DNA of 64,000 nucleotides from Edolisoma coerulescens. Taxonomy: Eukaryota > Chordata > Aves > Passeriformes > Campephagidae. The notes under the pieces are model-generated. The model did no database searches, was not told where the DNA came from, and saw nothing but the letters and a program-made list of their open reading frames with translations. The stretch is from the NCBI GenBank assembly GCA_013397115.1, contig VWZW01001167.1:1494399-1558398 (forward strand). The letters run 5' to 3'. Numbering within the stretch: position 1 is the first letter of the stretch; each line of letters opens with the position of its first letter. A program made the translations under genes and the position numbers. Shown here in pieces: positions 15,001 to 25,061 of this stretch.

Positions 15001-16500
15001 ATCACGAACAGATTAAGCAGGATGGGTGACATTAAACAGAGTACTGAAGGATGTGGCAGGCTGAGGAGCTGAGTGAGCCGGCTGAGCACAGTTGCTCGTG
15101 TGCAGAATGATGAAACAGCAGCCTCTCAGCGCAGGGACACGGGATGTACGCTGCCAGAGGAACAGTCAGGACACCACTGGGCTGTCTGTCCCATCACACC
15201 ATGCTGACTATTAGAGTGCAAGCCAATAAATGAGGGCAGAGCTGAGAGTCAGTAAGTGACCCAGAGGACCAATCTGGTGATGTCCATCACAAAAAGCTCT
15301 GCTTGTTCTGAGCGACTTTACAACAAAAGAGACACCAAATGTGTCACTTCTGGAGTTAGTCAGTGCTTCCCTAACCAACTCAGGAACAAACTTGATAGCA
15401 ATCCTGCTGATTCAGTGGCAGAGCAATTTGCTCATTGTTCCAAATGCAGATCCCTCACATGCTAACATAAATATACCCACTGGGATGATTTTTAAAATGT
15501 CTACCTCTTCTCTTGAGGGTTCACTTACAAAGTTGGCTGATATTACTGCATAAACAGAGAGCCTGATTCTCTTCTCACACTGATTATAGGCAAGAGTGAT
15601 GCCTTTGGCTTCAATGGATGTATTTCTGAAAATCCAGGCATTCTTTTGAGCATCCTTAAGCTGAGTCTGATAGCTGAGGTAAAGACAAGGCAGCAAAAAG
15701 CGCTGTTTCCATACAGTAACAGTACTGGATTTCCTCTTACTTCTAAAGGACAAAGATATGGCTCTATCTCAGTGAGTGTGTGACATCAATGTACTGCAGA
15801 ATCAGGAAAGGCAAATGAAACCTGGGGAGGTATAAATTGAGGTGTCCTCTTCCTCCAGGGAACATAATTACACATTATTGTCCTAATGAAATTTCAACTG
15901 ACATACTGTGTTCTGTTCCCATCACTCATGCACAGAAATTATGAACTCCAACCATAGCAAATGCAGAGCAGAACATTCACATGACATCTTAGGACAGACT
16001 GCTGAAGAGCACAGCTTGTTCACTTCAGCAAAATGAGGACTAGAGAGAATAATCCCACCCCAGAAACACATGAGGATGAGGGAAAATGCTCTTTTAATTG
16101 AAGAAAAATGCTGTAAGGAAATCAAATTAATATAGACCAGCTAGAAATAATTTGGGGCTGGAAGCAGAAGCTGGCATCTGACAGTCAAAGAAATGCAGCT
16201 GAGCATGGCTGGGGCAGAGCCCTCTACAAACAAGAGGTGTCAGGGATCAGTGTCATCGCTCTATGCCTGTTCCCCAGGGTGTCAATCAGAGCACAACAGT
16301 GAGCAGCCCTGGCTGCTGTGCTTGAGAACCTTGTAGAAGTGCTTGGACATTTGCTTCTATCTGGTTCTTTCCTATTTGTGTTTTCCTGGGCACCAAAGTT
16401 GTGACAACAATGCAAATCTACCCATACTTGTGAACTCAAATAATTTCAAATGAAAACCCTTGTCTTCTTCCTTGGTCGAATAAAATCTGCTTCCCTCAAA
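1..16500. other. Gene-poor intergenic DNA upstream of PENK
   Basis: This is AT-rich DNA in which I recognise no coding exon, RNA gene or intact mobile element. Open frames here are short and show no family motifs. Minor landmarks are a poly-A run near 628-640 and a locally GC-richer block near 11500-12130. Distal PENK enhancers could lie here, but single-sequence reading cannot identify them. Confidence 0.6.
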
Positions 16501-16590
16501 CTGTTTTACACCTGAGGCTCAGGGAGGGAGGCAGAAGGTGTGCATCAAGGACCCTCAGCACCAGCAACTTGGGGTTTGGCGAGGTGGCAG

Positions 16591-16655
16591 AGAGGGAAGA
16601 AAAAAAAAAGGAAAAAAAAAATTAAAACCAAACAAAGAAACAAACAAAAAAAATC
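16591..16655 (+). repeat. A-rich low-complexity tract
   Basis: Runs of A broken by G and C (patterns such as GAAAAAA and CAAACAAAG) cover about 65 bp. The tract lies at the edge of the PENK CpG island, about 300 bp upstream of the cAMP-responsive enhancer. It resembles a simple repeat or a decayed poly-A tail. I see no flanking element that would identify a source. Confidence 0.7.
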
Positions 16656-16962
16656 CCAGACCCAGTCCCACTCCCCGCGTTGTGCCAGGCTCTGCCGGGA
16701 ACCTGCATCGCCGCCCCGGGGAGTGGGGTTACCTCCGAGGGGCTGCCGCCAGCCTCGGGGCGCCTTTCCCCGTCCCTCACGCCCATCCCCACATGACTCA
16801 CGCAATGTCTCATTCCCCGCCCGCCCCCGGTGAAAACTTCCCCCGGTAACTTTCCCGGGGCCGGTTCCCCGCTCCCCCCTTCCCGGTGGCAGGGGCACAC
16901 ACACCCCCTCATCCCAAGCCCCGCTGGAGCCACTGACGGCGGGGCGGTGGTGCCGGGGGGGA

Positions 16963-17003
16963 TGTCGTAGCCGCCGCGTCAGCGGGAGCCCGACGGCGAT
17001 TGG
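16963..17003 (+). promoter_or_regulatory. PENK: PENK proximal enhancer: ENKCRE-1/ENKCRE-2-like sites and CCAAT box
   Basis: The sequence aligns with the mammalian proenkephalin cAMP-inducible enhancer as I recall it. TGTCGTA (16963-16969) sits where mammals have ENKCRE-1 (TGGCGTA). CGCGTCA (16975-16981) sits where mammals have ENKCRE-2 (TGCGTCA). They are followed by a conserved block containing an inverted CCAAT box, ATTGG (16999-17003). ENKCRE-2 lies about 85-90 bp upstream of the predicted start site, as in mammals. In mammals these sites bind CREB/AP-1 factors and couple PENK transcription to cAMP and Ca2+ signalling. Each CRE differs from the mammalian core at one base. Binding in this species is inferred. 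Confidence 0.8.
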
Positions 17004-17034
17004 GGGAGGCCGCCTTGTCCCCGCGGTCACGAAT

Positions 17035-17040
17035 TATAAA
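17035..17040 (+). promoter_or_regulatory. PENK: PENK TATA box
   Basis: TATAAA lies about 57 bp downstream of the ENKCRE-2-like site and predicts transcription start near 17065. Spacing to the enhancer agrees with mammalian PENK. Confidence 0.8.
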
Positions 17041-17064
17041 GTGCCGCCGCCGCCGCCCGCACAC

Positions 17065-17287
17065 GCTCCGCAGCGGCGCGCCCGGCCCCGGCAGCGGGCT
17101 CGGCTCGGCGCCCCCCGAGCCGCCCTCGCTAGAGCTGCCCGCACCCCCGGCTGTGCCTGCCTCCCCCGGGGCTTCTGCAAGAGGCTGCTCGGTCTCGCTA
17201 TAAATAATAGTGGCTCCGACGCCTAGACTTCAGCAAGGCGCAGCTTCTTCCTCGGCAACTCTCGGGAGCCCCGAGGGCAGCGTGTGT
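17065..17287 (+). other. PENK: PENK non-coding 5' exon(s), predicted
   Basis: The region runs from the predicted start site to a good splice donor, GTGAGTGA, at 17288. An acceptor (TTGCAG, ending 17776) precedes the signal-peptide exon, which gives an intron of about 489 bp. Mammalian PENK, as recalled, has two short non-coding exons split by a very short intron. A possible internal acceptor (CTTCAG, ending 17233) would leave a roughly 54 nt second exon, but I see no convincing donor for the first. A second TATA-like motif (17199-17206) lies inside this exon. Exact boundaries need transcript data. Confidence 0.55.
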
Positions 17288-17780
17288 GTGAGTGAGCCGC
17301 TCTGCCCGCGGTCGGGACCGAGGGAGGGCCGCCGCGGCTCTGCCGGGGCTGGTGCCGGCGTCGGGGCGGTGGCTCGGGGCGTCCCGGTGGGAAACCCTTC
17401 CCGGGAGGGACCGGGGTCCCGTCCGTGCCGCTCCGCGGTGCGTCTCTTCTCCTGTGGTGCCGGCTTTTGCAGGCAGGGAGGGATGAAGTGTTTGGGGACG
17501 AACACTTTGACCAGACGGGATCTTCTGGGTGCTTCATCCTCCGGGTCCGCGCCTGTTCCGAACGCAGGTCTGTTGCCTCGCAGCTGCGAAGCGCCTGCTT
17601 AGTTTAAGATCCCGCTTTTCTCGCAGGCGCAGCCACGCCGGCCCAAAAAAGCGTGAGTTTAGCGGAGTTGGTTTGAACCCTTTCATGCCGCCTTTTTCTG
17701 CTCCGAGGCTGGGGGAGGCAGTGCCGGGGGTGGGAGCGGGAGGAGGCGGCTGCCGGCTGACCTCTCCTTCTTGCAGCCCC

Positions 17781-17918
17781 ATGGCGTTGCTCCTGAGACT
17801 CGGCTGCTCGCTGCTGGCCCTCAGCACCTGCCTGCTCCCGAGGGCGCGGGCCGACTGCGGCCGCGACTGCGCCGCCTGCGCCTACCGCCTGGGACCCCGC
17901 GCCGGCATCCACCCGCTG
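17781..17918 (+). CDS. PENK: Proenkephalin-A, coding exon 1 (signal peptide and cysteine domain start)
   Basis: This exon encodes residues 1-46. Residues 1-24 form a signal peptide: Met, a Leu-rich core, then Arg-Ala-Arg-Ala with predicted cleavage before Asp25. The mature protein then opens with Cys26, Cys30 and Cys33, the first half of the six-cysteine N-terminal domain typical of opioid precursors. The frame is open for some distance upstream, so the start was chosen by fit to the family and because this ATG lies four bases after the splice acceptor TTGCAG (ending 17776). The donor is GTAAGC at 17919, in phase 0. The exon of about 142 nt (17777-17918) matches the short third exon of mammalian PENK. 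Sequence and role leave little doubt. Confidence 0.96.
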
Positions 17919-20716
17919 GTAAGCGGCACCGGGGCCGGGGCCCCTCAGCGCCCCGGAGTCCCCGCGGCCGGGCCGCTTCCCGCTGACTGTGAAGGGAGGA
18001 AAGGAGGAGCGGGGAAAAGCAGCGAAATAAGAAAAAAATAAATAGTGGGGGAAGTGACCGGGGTCGCGTGGAAGACCTTTTTCTGAAGGGGGGGGAGAGA
18101 GAGAGGAGCGGGTTTCGGGTCTCTGGGGAGAGGGCGAGGCGGGAGCGGGGGGCGCCGATGCAAACCCAGAGCGCCCCGAGGAGCCCGCTCAGCCCACCCG
18201 TCCCTCCCGCTGCCCGACGGCGAGCGGCGGCTCCCGGGGACGGCGACAAGCGACACCGCGCGCCGAGCGGCCCCGCGGGGAGCAAGGGAAAGGCCGAACG
18301 AAAACGTAAGGAGGAAGGGAAATCCGACCGGAGAGGGCATCTCTGCAGGGGAAGGAGGGGTCACTGCCGGGCATTCCAGCATTGGCAGGACGGGGGGGAA
18401 GCCGAGCAGAACGGGAGGGGACCGACCCTCGTCCGCTGGCTCCATGGTAAGATGAGCTCTCTCCGGGCAGGATGGCTCTCAAGCTGAAAAGGTCTGCCTG
18501 AAATCTCACTAAAAAAAAAGTGGGTTTGAAGCCTGTTTGGGTAGCAGTACCTTCGCTGCTTCTCCTCTCTGCACGGTGCTGCACAGCGTCAGGAATACGC
18601 CTGTGAAAGACTTTGCTTTCTAAGACAAATCATGTCAAGTCCAGAATGAGGGGGACTGGGGGGCAGGGGTTATCTGTAATTTTTATGATGCTGAAATTAC
18701 TTAAAAGAATAGTCACAGAGGCAACTCAACTTGAAATTTAAAGATCGGGATCAGTGAGAGTCTGGGGTCCCTCAGCCCCCCCTAAAGAAGGTGAGAACTC
18801 GGGCTGCCAAGTACTTTGCATTGGTTGTTCCTGGCTTCGAATACATGCGCGTCTCAGCACATCTAAATGATCTGAAAAGTTTTGTTCCTCTCATGTCACT
18901 TACTGGTTACTTGGGAGCATGCAAAAGGAAGGACTTGGCTCTCTAGCCTTACACAGAATTAGAAACCGCTGAGTACTTCTACCCATTCCAAAAACTCAAG
19001 AACTCTTAACCATAGCAGGCTCAGAAGGGCAATATTCTTTGGACAGCTGACAAAATAGCTCCCTCTACTTTTTTTTTTTTCCTTGCATTAGCTTTCAATC
19101 AAACTTTAGCTTTAATGTCAATTAGGGTAAAAAAAAAAGTGGTAGTTTGCCGTCATGGAGAGAGGGATATGTGCTTTTTGGAGTATATGTTCCACATGTC
19201 TATATTGATAGTCACTCTTGCACACCTTCAGTAATCATTAAAGAAAGACTCAAAGTCCTATTCTGTAGCAATGTTTATTGGCTAAATAGGTAAAGAAGCA
19301 ATGTAGCTTACCTTGCATTTGTTAAACATGTATGAACAATTCTTGGAAACTATTGTTTCTAGTGTCTAGTAACATGATAACTGAATTTATCACATTGTAT
19401 TTGTAAGATACAAGACTTTTCACATTGTACTTCATCATTCACACCTATGAAGTATGTTCATCTGACAATAGGAGGTTATTAAAACTAACTGGGAAAGGTA
19501 GAGACCTATTCCTGCTTTGATTTAGAGCAATTCCAAAGTCAGACTGAAGCTGAAATCTTATTCTCTTTACAGCATGACTATAATATATAGGAATAAGCAT
19601 GTGGTGCCAGTTAAATTATTGTGTTGCAAAATACATCTCTGCCTCTAATTTTCTTGTGATCATGCAAAAAAAAAAATCATATTTAAATTTCTCATACTAA
19701 AGTGAGGCTTAAGAGACAGGTAATGCAGTGGACAATCAGCTAGAACACATCATCTATAGTCAGAATGAGTGTTTCTCTTATTGAAAATATTGATGATTTT
19801 TTCTTTACTTATTGTGGTATGAAAACTATGGACAAGAAGAAAAAACAGGATTACCCTTTTTTTACAACTGAAGCGAATGGCTCCACAAGAAGTAAATTCC
19901 CCTGGCACAAGAGAGATAATAGTAGCAAATATCTATGTTATTGTCATCACAAGACAGGTTATCAGATATGCATAAGGTACTGAAAGCTTATTTTATGTCT
20001 TAGCCTGAAAATTTTTCAGTACAGTCAGAAACAACACAGCTTAGGATTTTTTCCTTCTCTTTGATGGTCACTGCTTTCCAGCTAGCAAAAATGGAACTTT
20101 GATCCTGCCTTAAAAGAGCCTGTTCTTCTACATTTCTATTGCTTGTTGGAGTGATCTGTTCCATGAAGAGAAACTAACGGCAACACACAGCCTTTAAAGT
20201 TATGCAGTGCATACTGAACAGCTGGCTTCTTTGCAATGACCATGCTGTGCAACTTCTTTTCTGAAATTTCTGAATGATACTTTTAATTATGAAGATTGAA
20301 TACACTTCTACACTTGCCTTATGAAGCAAACCACAATTGGTTTTTAGCTTCCCAGTAGTAAATAAAATAAAAATTAATCATAACTCACACGAGTGTAAGG
20401 GAGATACAGGAACTGTACTTGTGGCTTCATTTGAAACAGAAACATAGGGGCAGCCTTGACATAGAGGACCCACAATTCTTATTATCTGGTAGTCTGTCTC
20501 TTAGAGTGGAGACTACCTTGTCCTTCAGAGAGGGATATGAAGAACTTCAAAACTGACAGGTATCAAATCAGCTGTTCACAAAGAGCAGTTTTTCCAAGCC
20601 ACTCACAAAGAGAGGCTCGCTCATGCTCTGTTATAAACAAGTAAACCTAAGATGAGGTGGTAGTGAAGTGATTGTTACTATCAAATCATTCTCAGTTAAC
20701 CACATCCATTTTTCAG
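17919..20716 (+). other. PENK: PENK intron between signal-peptide and enkephalin exons
   Basis: This 2,798 bp intron starts with GTAAGC and ends with a T-rich tract and TTTCAG. The first 400 bp belong to the CpG island, and the rest is AT-rich with short poly-A and poly-T runs near 19069 and 19668. I see no other gene or intact mobile element in it. The 60-70 aa open frames inside look incidental. Confidence 0.85.
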
Positions 20717-21382
20717 GCATGTACACTAGAATGTGAAGGAAAACTGCCTTCCGCCAAAGCCTGGGAGACCTGCAAGGAGCTCTTGCAACTGGCAAAGCTG
20801 GATCTTTCTGAGGATGGCAACATTGCTCCAGGAGACAAGAAAGAGCTGGATGAGAACCATTTGCTTGCGAAGAAGTACGGAGGCTTCATGAAAAGATACG
20901 GGGGGTTCATGAAGAAAATGGATGAGCTCTATCGGGCAGAACCAGAGGATGAAGCTAATGGAGGCGAAATCCTGGCTAAGAGGTATGGAGGGTTTATGAA
21001 GAAAGACTCGGATGACGATGCCCTTGCCAACTCCTCTGATCTGCTGAAGGAGCTTCTAGGAACAGGGGATAACCCTGAAGCGGCGCACTATCGAGAGATA
21101 AATGAAAACGACGGCGATGTCAGCAAAAGATATGGAGGCTTCATGAGAAGCATAAAGCGCAGCCCTGAATTGGAAGATGAGGCCAAAGAGCTGCAAAAGA
21201 GATACGGTGGCTTCATGAGAAGAGTGGGCAGACCAGAGTGGTGGCTGGATTACCAGAAACGATATGGTGGGTTTCTTAAGCGCTTTGCCGACTCCATTCT
21301 CCCTTCAGAAGAAGATGGAGAAACTTATTCCAAAGAAGTCCCAGAGATGGAAAAGAGATATGGTGGTTTTATGAGATTTTAA
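20717..21382 (+). CDS. PENK: Proenkephalin-A, main coding exon with seven enkephalin units
   Basis: This exon encodes residues 47-267 and the stop codon. It supplies Cys48, Cys52 and Cys65, completing the six-cysteine domain. Seven enkephalin cores follow: YGGFM at 100, 107, 136, 185 and 209, YGGFL at 229, and terminal YGGFMRF at 261-267. All are bounded by dibasic sites. The octapeptide at 185-192 is YGGFMRSI, against YGGFMRGL in mammals. The first core is preceded by Lys-Lys (98-99), where mammals have Lys-Arg. The stretch from 209 onward keeps the BAM/peptide-E layout, with Val216-Gly217-Arg218 allowing amidation to a metorphamide-like peptide. Ala133 before Lys-Arg means no amidorphin-type amidation. 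The gene is intact, with no frameshift. Confidence 0.98.
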   Translation, partial: ACTLECEGKLPSAKAWETCKELLQLAKLDLSEDGNIAPGDKKELDENHLLAKKYGGFMKRYGGFMKKMDELYRAEPEDEANGGEILAKRYGGFMKKDSDDDALANSSDLLKELLGTGDNPEAAHYREINENDGDVSKRYGGFMRSIKRSPELEDEAKELQKRYGGFMRRVGRPEWWLDYQKRYGGFLKRFADSILPSEEDGETYSKEVPEMEKRYGGFMRF

Positions 21383-21671
21383 TACCTTTCCCTTTATCCC
21401 TTTTGTCCTAAATGAGAAAGACTGCCTTATTTGTCATAACTTATTGTAACGTGTTGCTTGTACTGTACAGTTTTTTACTGTCCTTGGTTAATGATGCAAA
21501 CTGCGATTTGTTGTTTCAGGTTCTGTGTTCTTTCAAGTCAAATAACTAATTTCTGGTTTAGTCAAGTTTCAGTCTGTATTGTAGTTTCCATGCTAGAACT
21601 ATTTTGATTACTGTATTCATTTTCTTTAAAGAGGAACTACATCTACAGTAGAGTTGCTTAACTGTACATAC

Positions 21672-21677
21672 AATAAA
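21672..21677 (+). terminator. PENK: PENK polyadenylation signal
   Basis: AATAAA lies 290 bp after the PENK stop codon, so the 3' UTR would be roughly 310 nt. Further AATAAA motifs near 21870 and 21895 could serve longer forms. Cleavage position is inferred. Confidence 0.8.
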
Positions 21678-21699
21678 TTCTTCATCCTAACTGCAAAAA

Positions 21700-23939
21700 T
21701 TCTGAAGTGCTGTTTTCTCTCAGTCATTTGATCAAATATCATCTCAATTTTTCTTTAAGCCATCAGAGCAATGCCAACCTTTTTTTATGTAATTACAGAA
21801 TTTATAGTGCACATACAACAGCTGAAACATATTTTTGTCATTAGTCTTCTCGGTTTCTTAGAACACTAGAATAATAAATCTTATCAGTTTACAGAATAAA
21901 TATTTAAAGCCTAAATTTATAAATTCATAGTGTTCAACAATTGACATAAAGAAAAGAAAAATCACAAGTGTGTTTGACTTTAAGAACTAAAATAATTTCT
22001 CCCTGTAAAACACAGTGACATGTTTGATTAGTTACATCTTTTATATACATCCAATATAGGATTGTACACTTGGCCTTTAAGCAATGAACACTAATTTAAA
22101 AAGTGGTAAGATAGTTTGTGCAAAATAAACATGGCCCAAAACTGCATAAAAATACCTGATTTTGCAGGGCACCTGATGTATGGTTTTCCATGGAATAGCT
22201 TTGTGTTTGATTCCTCAGCAAATCAGTTTGGCACAACTGAAATACAGGAAACTGCTGGTCAGACTTCTCTGTTTCAAACAGAGGCAGTGTAAGTAAATCT
22301 GAGAACAAACAGAAAAGCCAACACTAACACTGTAGATCCTTTGGCACTTACATAAGTGGCACTTACATCAAAGGCCAGATCCCATCCCAGTGTACAATTC
22401 CTTCCATAATTCTGACTGTCCACTCTATTCCTAGTCTGTGAACAGTTTTCCCCCACCTACTACTTACTAGTTACTGGTCACTTCCCACCTAAATTAACAT
22501 GATGAAAATTGCCTTGACCACGGCACTGCCTAAAACCATCTGTGACTCTGCATTCAGTAGCTGGATTTCAGTTTTGCACAGTACTACTTATTTACAAAAA
22601 GGGCAAATTAATGATCTGACTTTTCTTTAATTTCAAGGCAATGGGATTGTCTAGGTACTCGTGACTTGTAAAAATTAAGATGTATTTCAAAATGCACTTA
22701 AAAGCCTCATCACATACAATTAGTTATGATGATTTTAGGCTTGGCCCTTAGAGGATGATATAGGTGGTCTGAATTGGTCAAAATCCTGATGAAGGCTTGC
22801 TAAAGTGTAAGGCATTCCTTTTCCTTCAGTAAAAAACAGGGCATCTATTTTCCTCTTCCTGATGTATAGAATTGATAATACGAAATTTTAAAATCCAGAA
22901 AACACAGGTGCCTATAGAAGCTCCCTGGCGTCTTCAGGATTCAGTTGTGTTCCCTATCACCTTTCTATAGAGTTCTTCAGGATGCCACCAGGCACAGGAA
23001 AAGTCTTCCCATTCTTTCCTCCATTGCACCTGTCCGTAGTGGCTGGAGAACAACACATCACTTGAGTGGTTTCATCCACAAGAACCTTGGGTTGTGCTCA
23101 CTGAGCCTGTTCTGGAGCACAAACCCACACATGGGATGCAGGTATCAGCAACAGGTTTGCTTTAAACGTACACTCCAGGAAGAACTAAAATGACATCTTT
23201 AATCTTTCACTTCAACATTTATTCACTTCTTTTCCCTAAAAAGTTACTTACCTGTAATTTAGCCAGAGGGACCCTCGCTGGCCTTTAGACTAAAACAAGC
23301 ATTGGTGTACTTGATGATGCAAACAGTTTACCAGTTGTTTTTAGCCATCCTTCACAGTTAACAACAACTTGGTAATTTAACAAGAAATAAAACTCCCAGC
23401 TCTTGAGAGATCTAGTATATATATTGAAGAATGAAGTGAATGAATGATCAACTAAACCTTTAAATTTATATCAATATGACACCTTTTACACCATCTTTGT
23501 TACCTTTTGAGCCCTAAAATCAAGAGCCAAGCAAGGTTAGGTGATAAAATGCGGTTACCATTTTAATGAAGGTCCCTCCAGGTTCACAACACACTGGAAA
23601 TGTGCCAAGGATGCACATGTGATATAGGGCACGTAGAGTTTTATAAGTTTAGCAAACTAGCATAATTGACAAGAATCCCCAATTGGAAACACAGGTGATG
23701 AAGTAATTCCCCCTCTTGGTTCGACCCCTTCTGAAACCCCCCTTCCTTGCTAGTTGTTCACGGGAAAGTGTCTTGGGAGGGTGTCTTGGCCTTGATTCCC
23801 ATAAGAAGTGAGATTAGAACAGGCCCTCAGGAATGTTTGTCCAATAGGAAAAGAACTGAAGTTAGGAAAATGTATAACTATATAATAACAGTCTATAGGG
23901 CTACGAACATATATGAAGAACATATAAAAGCAAAAATCA
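21700..23939. other. Intergenic DNA between PENK and the CR1 element
   Basis: This is AT-rich sequence without recognisable exons, RNA genes or repeats. Open frames are below 85 aa and lack motifs. Confidence 0.6.
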
Positions 23940-25061
23940 TTTTGGCATCATCTTCCATGCCATACTCCTAGCAAAACTGGCAGCCCACATCTTGGACAGG
24001 TGCACTCTGCTGAGTGAAGAACTGGCTGGATGGCCAGGCCCAGAGAACTGGATGCAACGGTGCTGCATCCAGTTGGCAGCCAGTCACCAGTGGTGTCCCC
24101 CAGGGATCAGTGCTGGGCCCAGTCCTGTTTAATATCTTCACTGATGATCTGGATGAGGGGATTGAGTCCACCATCAGCAAATCCACAGACAACACCAAGT
24201 TGGGTGTAACTATTGATCTGCTGGAGGCTAGGAGGACTCTGCAGAGGGATCTGGACAGGCTGGATAGATGGCAGAATCCAGCAATATGAGGTTTAACAAG
24301 ACCAAGTGCCAGGTCCTGCACTTTGGCCACAATAACCCCCTGCAGCCCTACAGGCTGGGGACAGAGTGGCTGGACAGCGGCCTGGTGGAAAAGGACCTGG
24401 AGGCTCTGGTTGACAGCTGCTGAACATGAGCCAGCAGCATGCCCAGGTGGCTCAGAAGGTCAATGGCATCCTGGCCTGTATCAGGAACAGTGTGGCCAGC
24501 AGGATCAGGGCAGTGATTTTCCCTCTGTACTCGGCACTGTTGATGCCACACATCGAGTCCTGTGTTCGGTTCTGAGCCTCTCAATTCAGGAAGGACATTG
24601 AGGTGCTGAAGTGAATCCAGAGACGGCAACAAAGCTGGTGAAGGGTCCAGAGTACAAGTCTGATGAACATCTGAGGGCGCTGGGGTTGTTTAACCTGAAG
24701 AAAAGGAGTCTCAGGGGAAAATTTAGTGCTCTCTACAGCTTCCTGAAAGGAGGTGGTGTTCAACCTCTTCTCCAAGCCAGCAACAAGATGCAAGAACACA
24801 GTCTTAAGCTGCACCAGGGGAGGGCTAGGTTGGATGTTAGGAAGAACTTCTTCACAGAAAGGATAATTAGACATTGGAATGGGCTGCCCGGGGTGGTGGG
24901 GAGTCACCATCCGGGAGTCACCATCCCTGGCGGTGTGTAAGGAAACACTGGACGTGGCACTCAGTGCCCTGGTCTTGTTGAACATGGTGGGGTTGGGTCA
25001 TAGGTTGGACTCAATGATCTCAGAGGTCTTCTCCAACCTAACTGATTCTGTGATTCTGTGA
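23940..25061 (+). mobile_element. CR1 non-LTR retrotransposon (LINE), 5'-truncated and decayed
   Basis: About 1.1 kb matches the 3' part of bird CR1. The reverse-transcriptase end is still readable at 24014-24289, with the PQGSVLGPVLFNIF block and the downstream DDLDEGIES and DTKLG-like segments. The catalytic region normally read as FADD is degraded to STDN, and the frame is then lost to stops and shifts. The typical CR1 3' region follows, ending in GGTTGGACTCAATGATCTC, an AACCTAA stretch and two copies of the GATTCTGT tail repeat (25043-25061). The 5' edge is approximate. A CR1 insertion of this kind is strong evidence for a bird genome. The copy cannot make an active protein. Confidence 0.93.

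Larger units (their letters stand above)
16670..18300. promoter_or_regulatory. PENK: CpG island over PENK promoter and 5' exons
   Basis: The composition changes abruptly from AT-rich to very GC-rich DNA with dense CpG. The island covers the enhancer, TATA box, non-coding exon, signal-peptide exon and the start of the following intron. CpG islands of this kind mark developmentally regulated vertebrate promoters. Many long open frames on both strands inside it arise from low stop-codon density and are not genes. Confidence 0.85.
17065..21695 (+). other. PENK: PENK transcription unit (proenkephalin-A)
   Basis: The unit comprises the predicted start near 17065, non-coding exon(s) to 17287, coding exons at 17781-17918 and 20717-21382, and a poly(A) signal at 21672. 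The coding exons join in phase 0 to give 267 aa, the same length as human PENK. The product is a secreted precursor cut by prohormone convertases and carboxypeptidase E in dense-core vesicles. It yields Met- and Leu-enkephalin and extended opioid peptides acting on delta and mu receptors. The neighbour downstream on the same strand is an SDR16C gene, matching vertebrate synteny. Confidence 0.93.

Noticed and set aside
15412..15753. 113-codon minus-strand open frame
   Set aside because: No family resemblance. It sits in unique AT-rich DNA with no exon signals.
16538..18584. Many open frames of 60-170 codons around the PENK promoter
   Set aside because: Composition artefacts of the CpG island. 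Only the frame carrying the signal peptide (17781-17918) has family support.
23719..23730. GGTTCGACCCC resembling a tRNA B box
   Set aside because: No matching A box, acceptor stem or cloverleaf can be built around it.
24323..24985. Open frames on both strands within the CR1 element
   Set aside because: Remnants or shadows of the decayed LINE; frame is broken and catalytic residues are lost.
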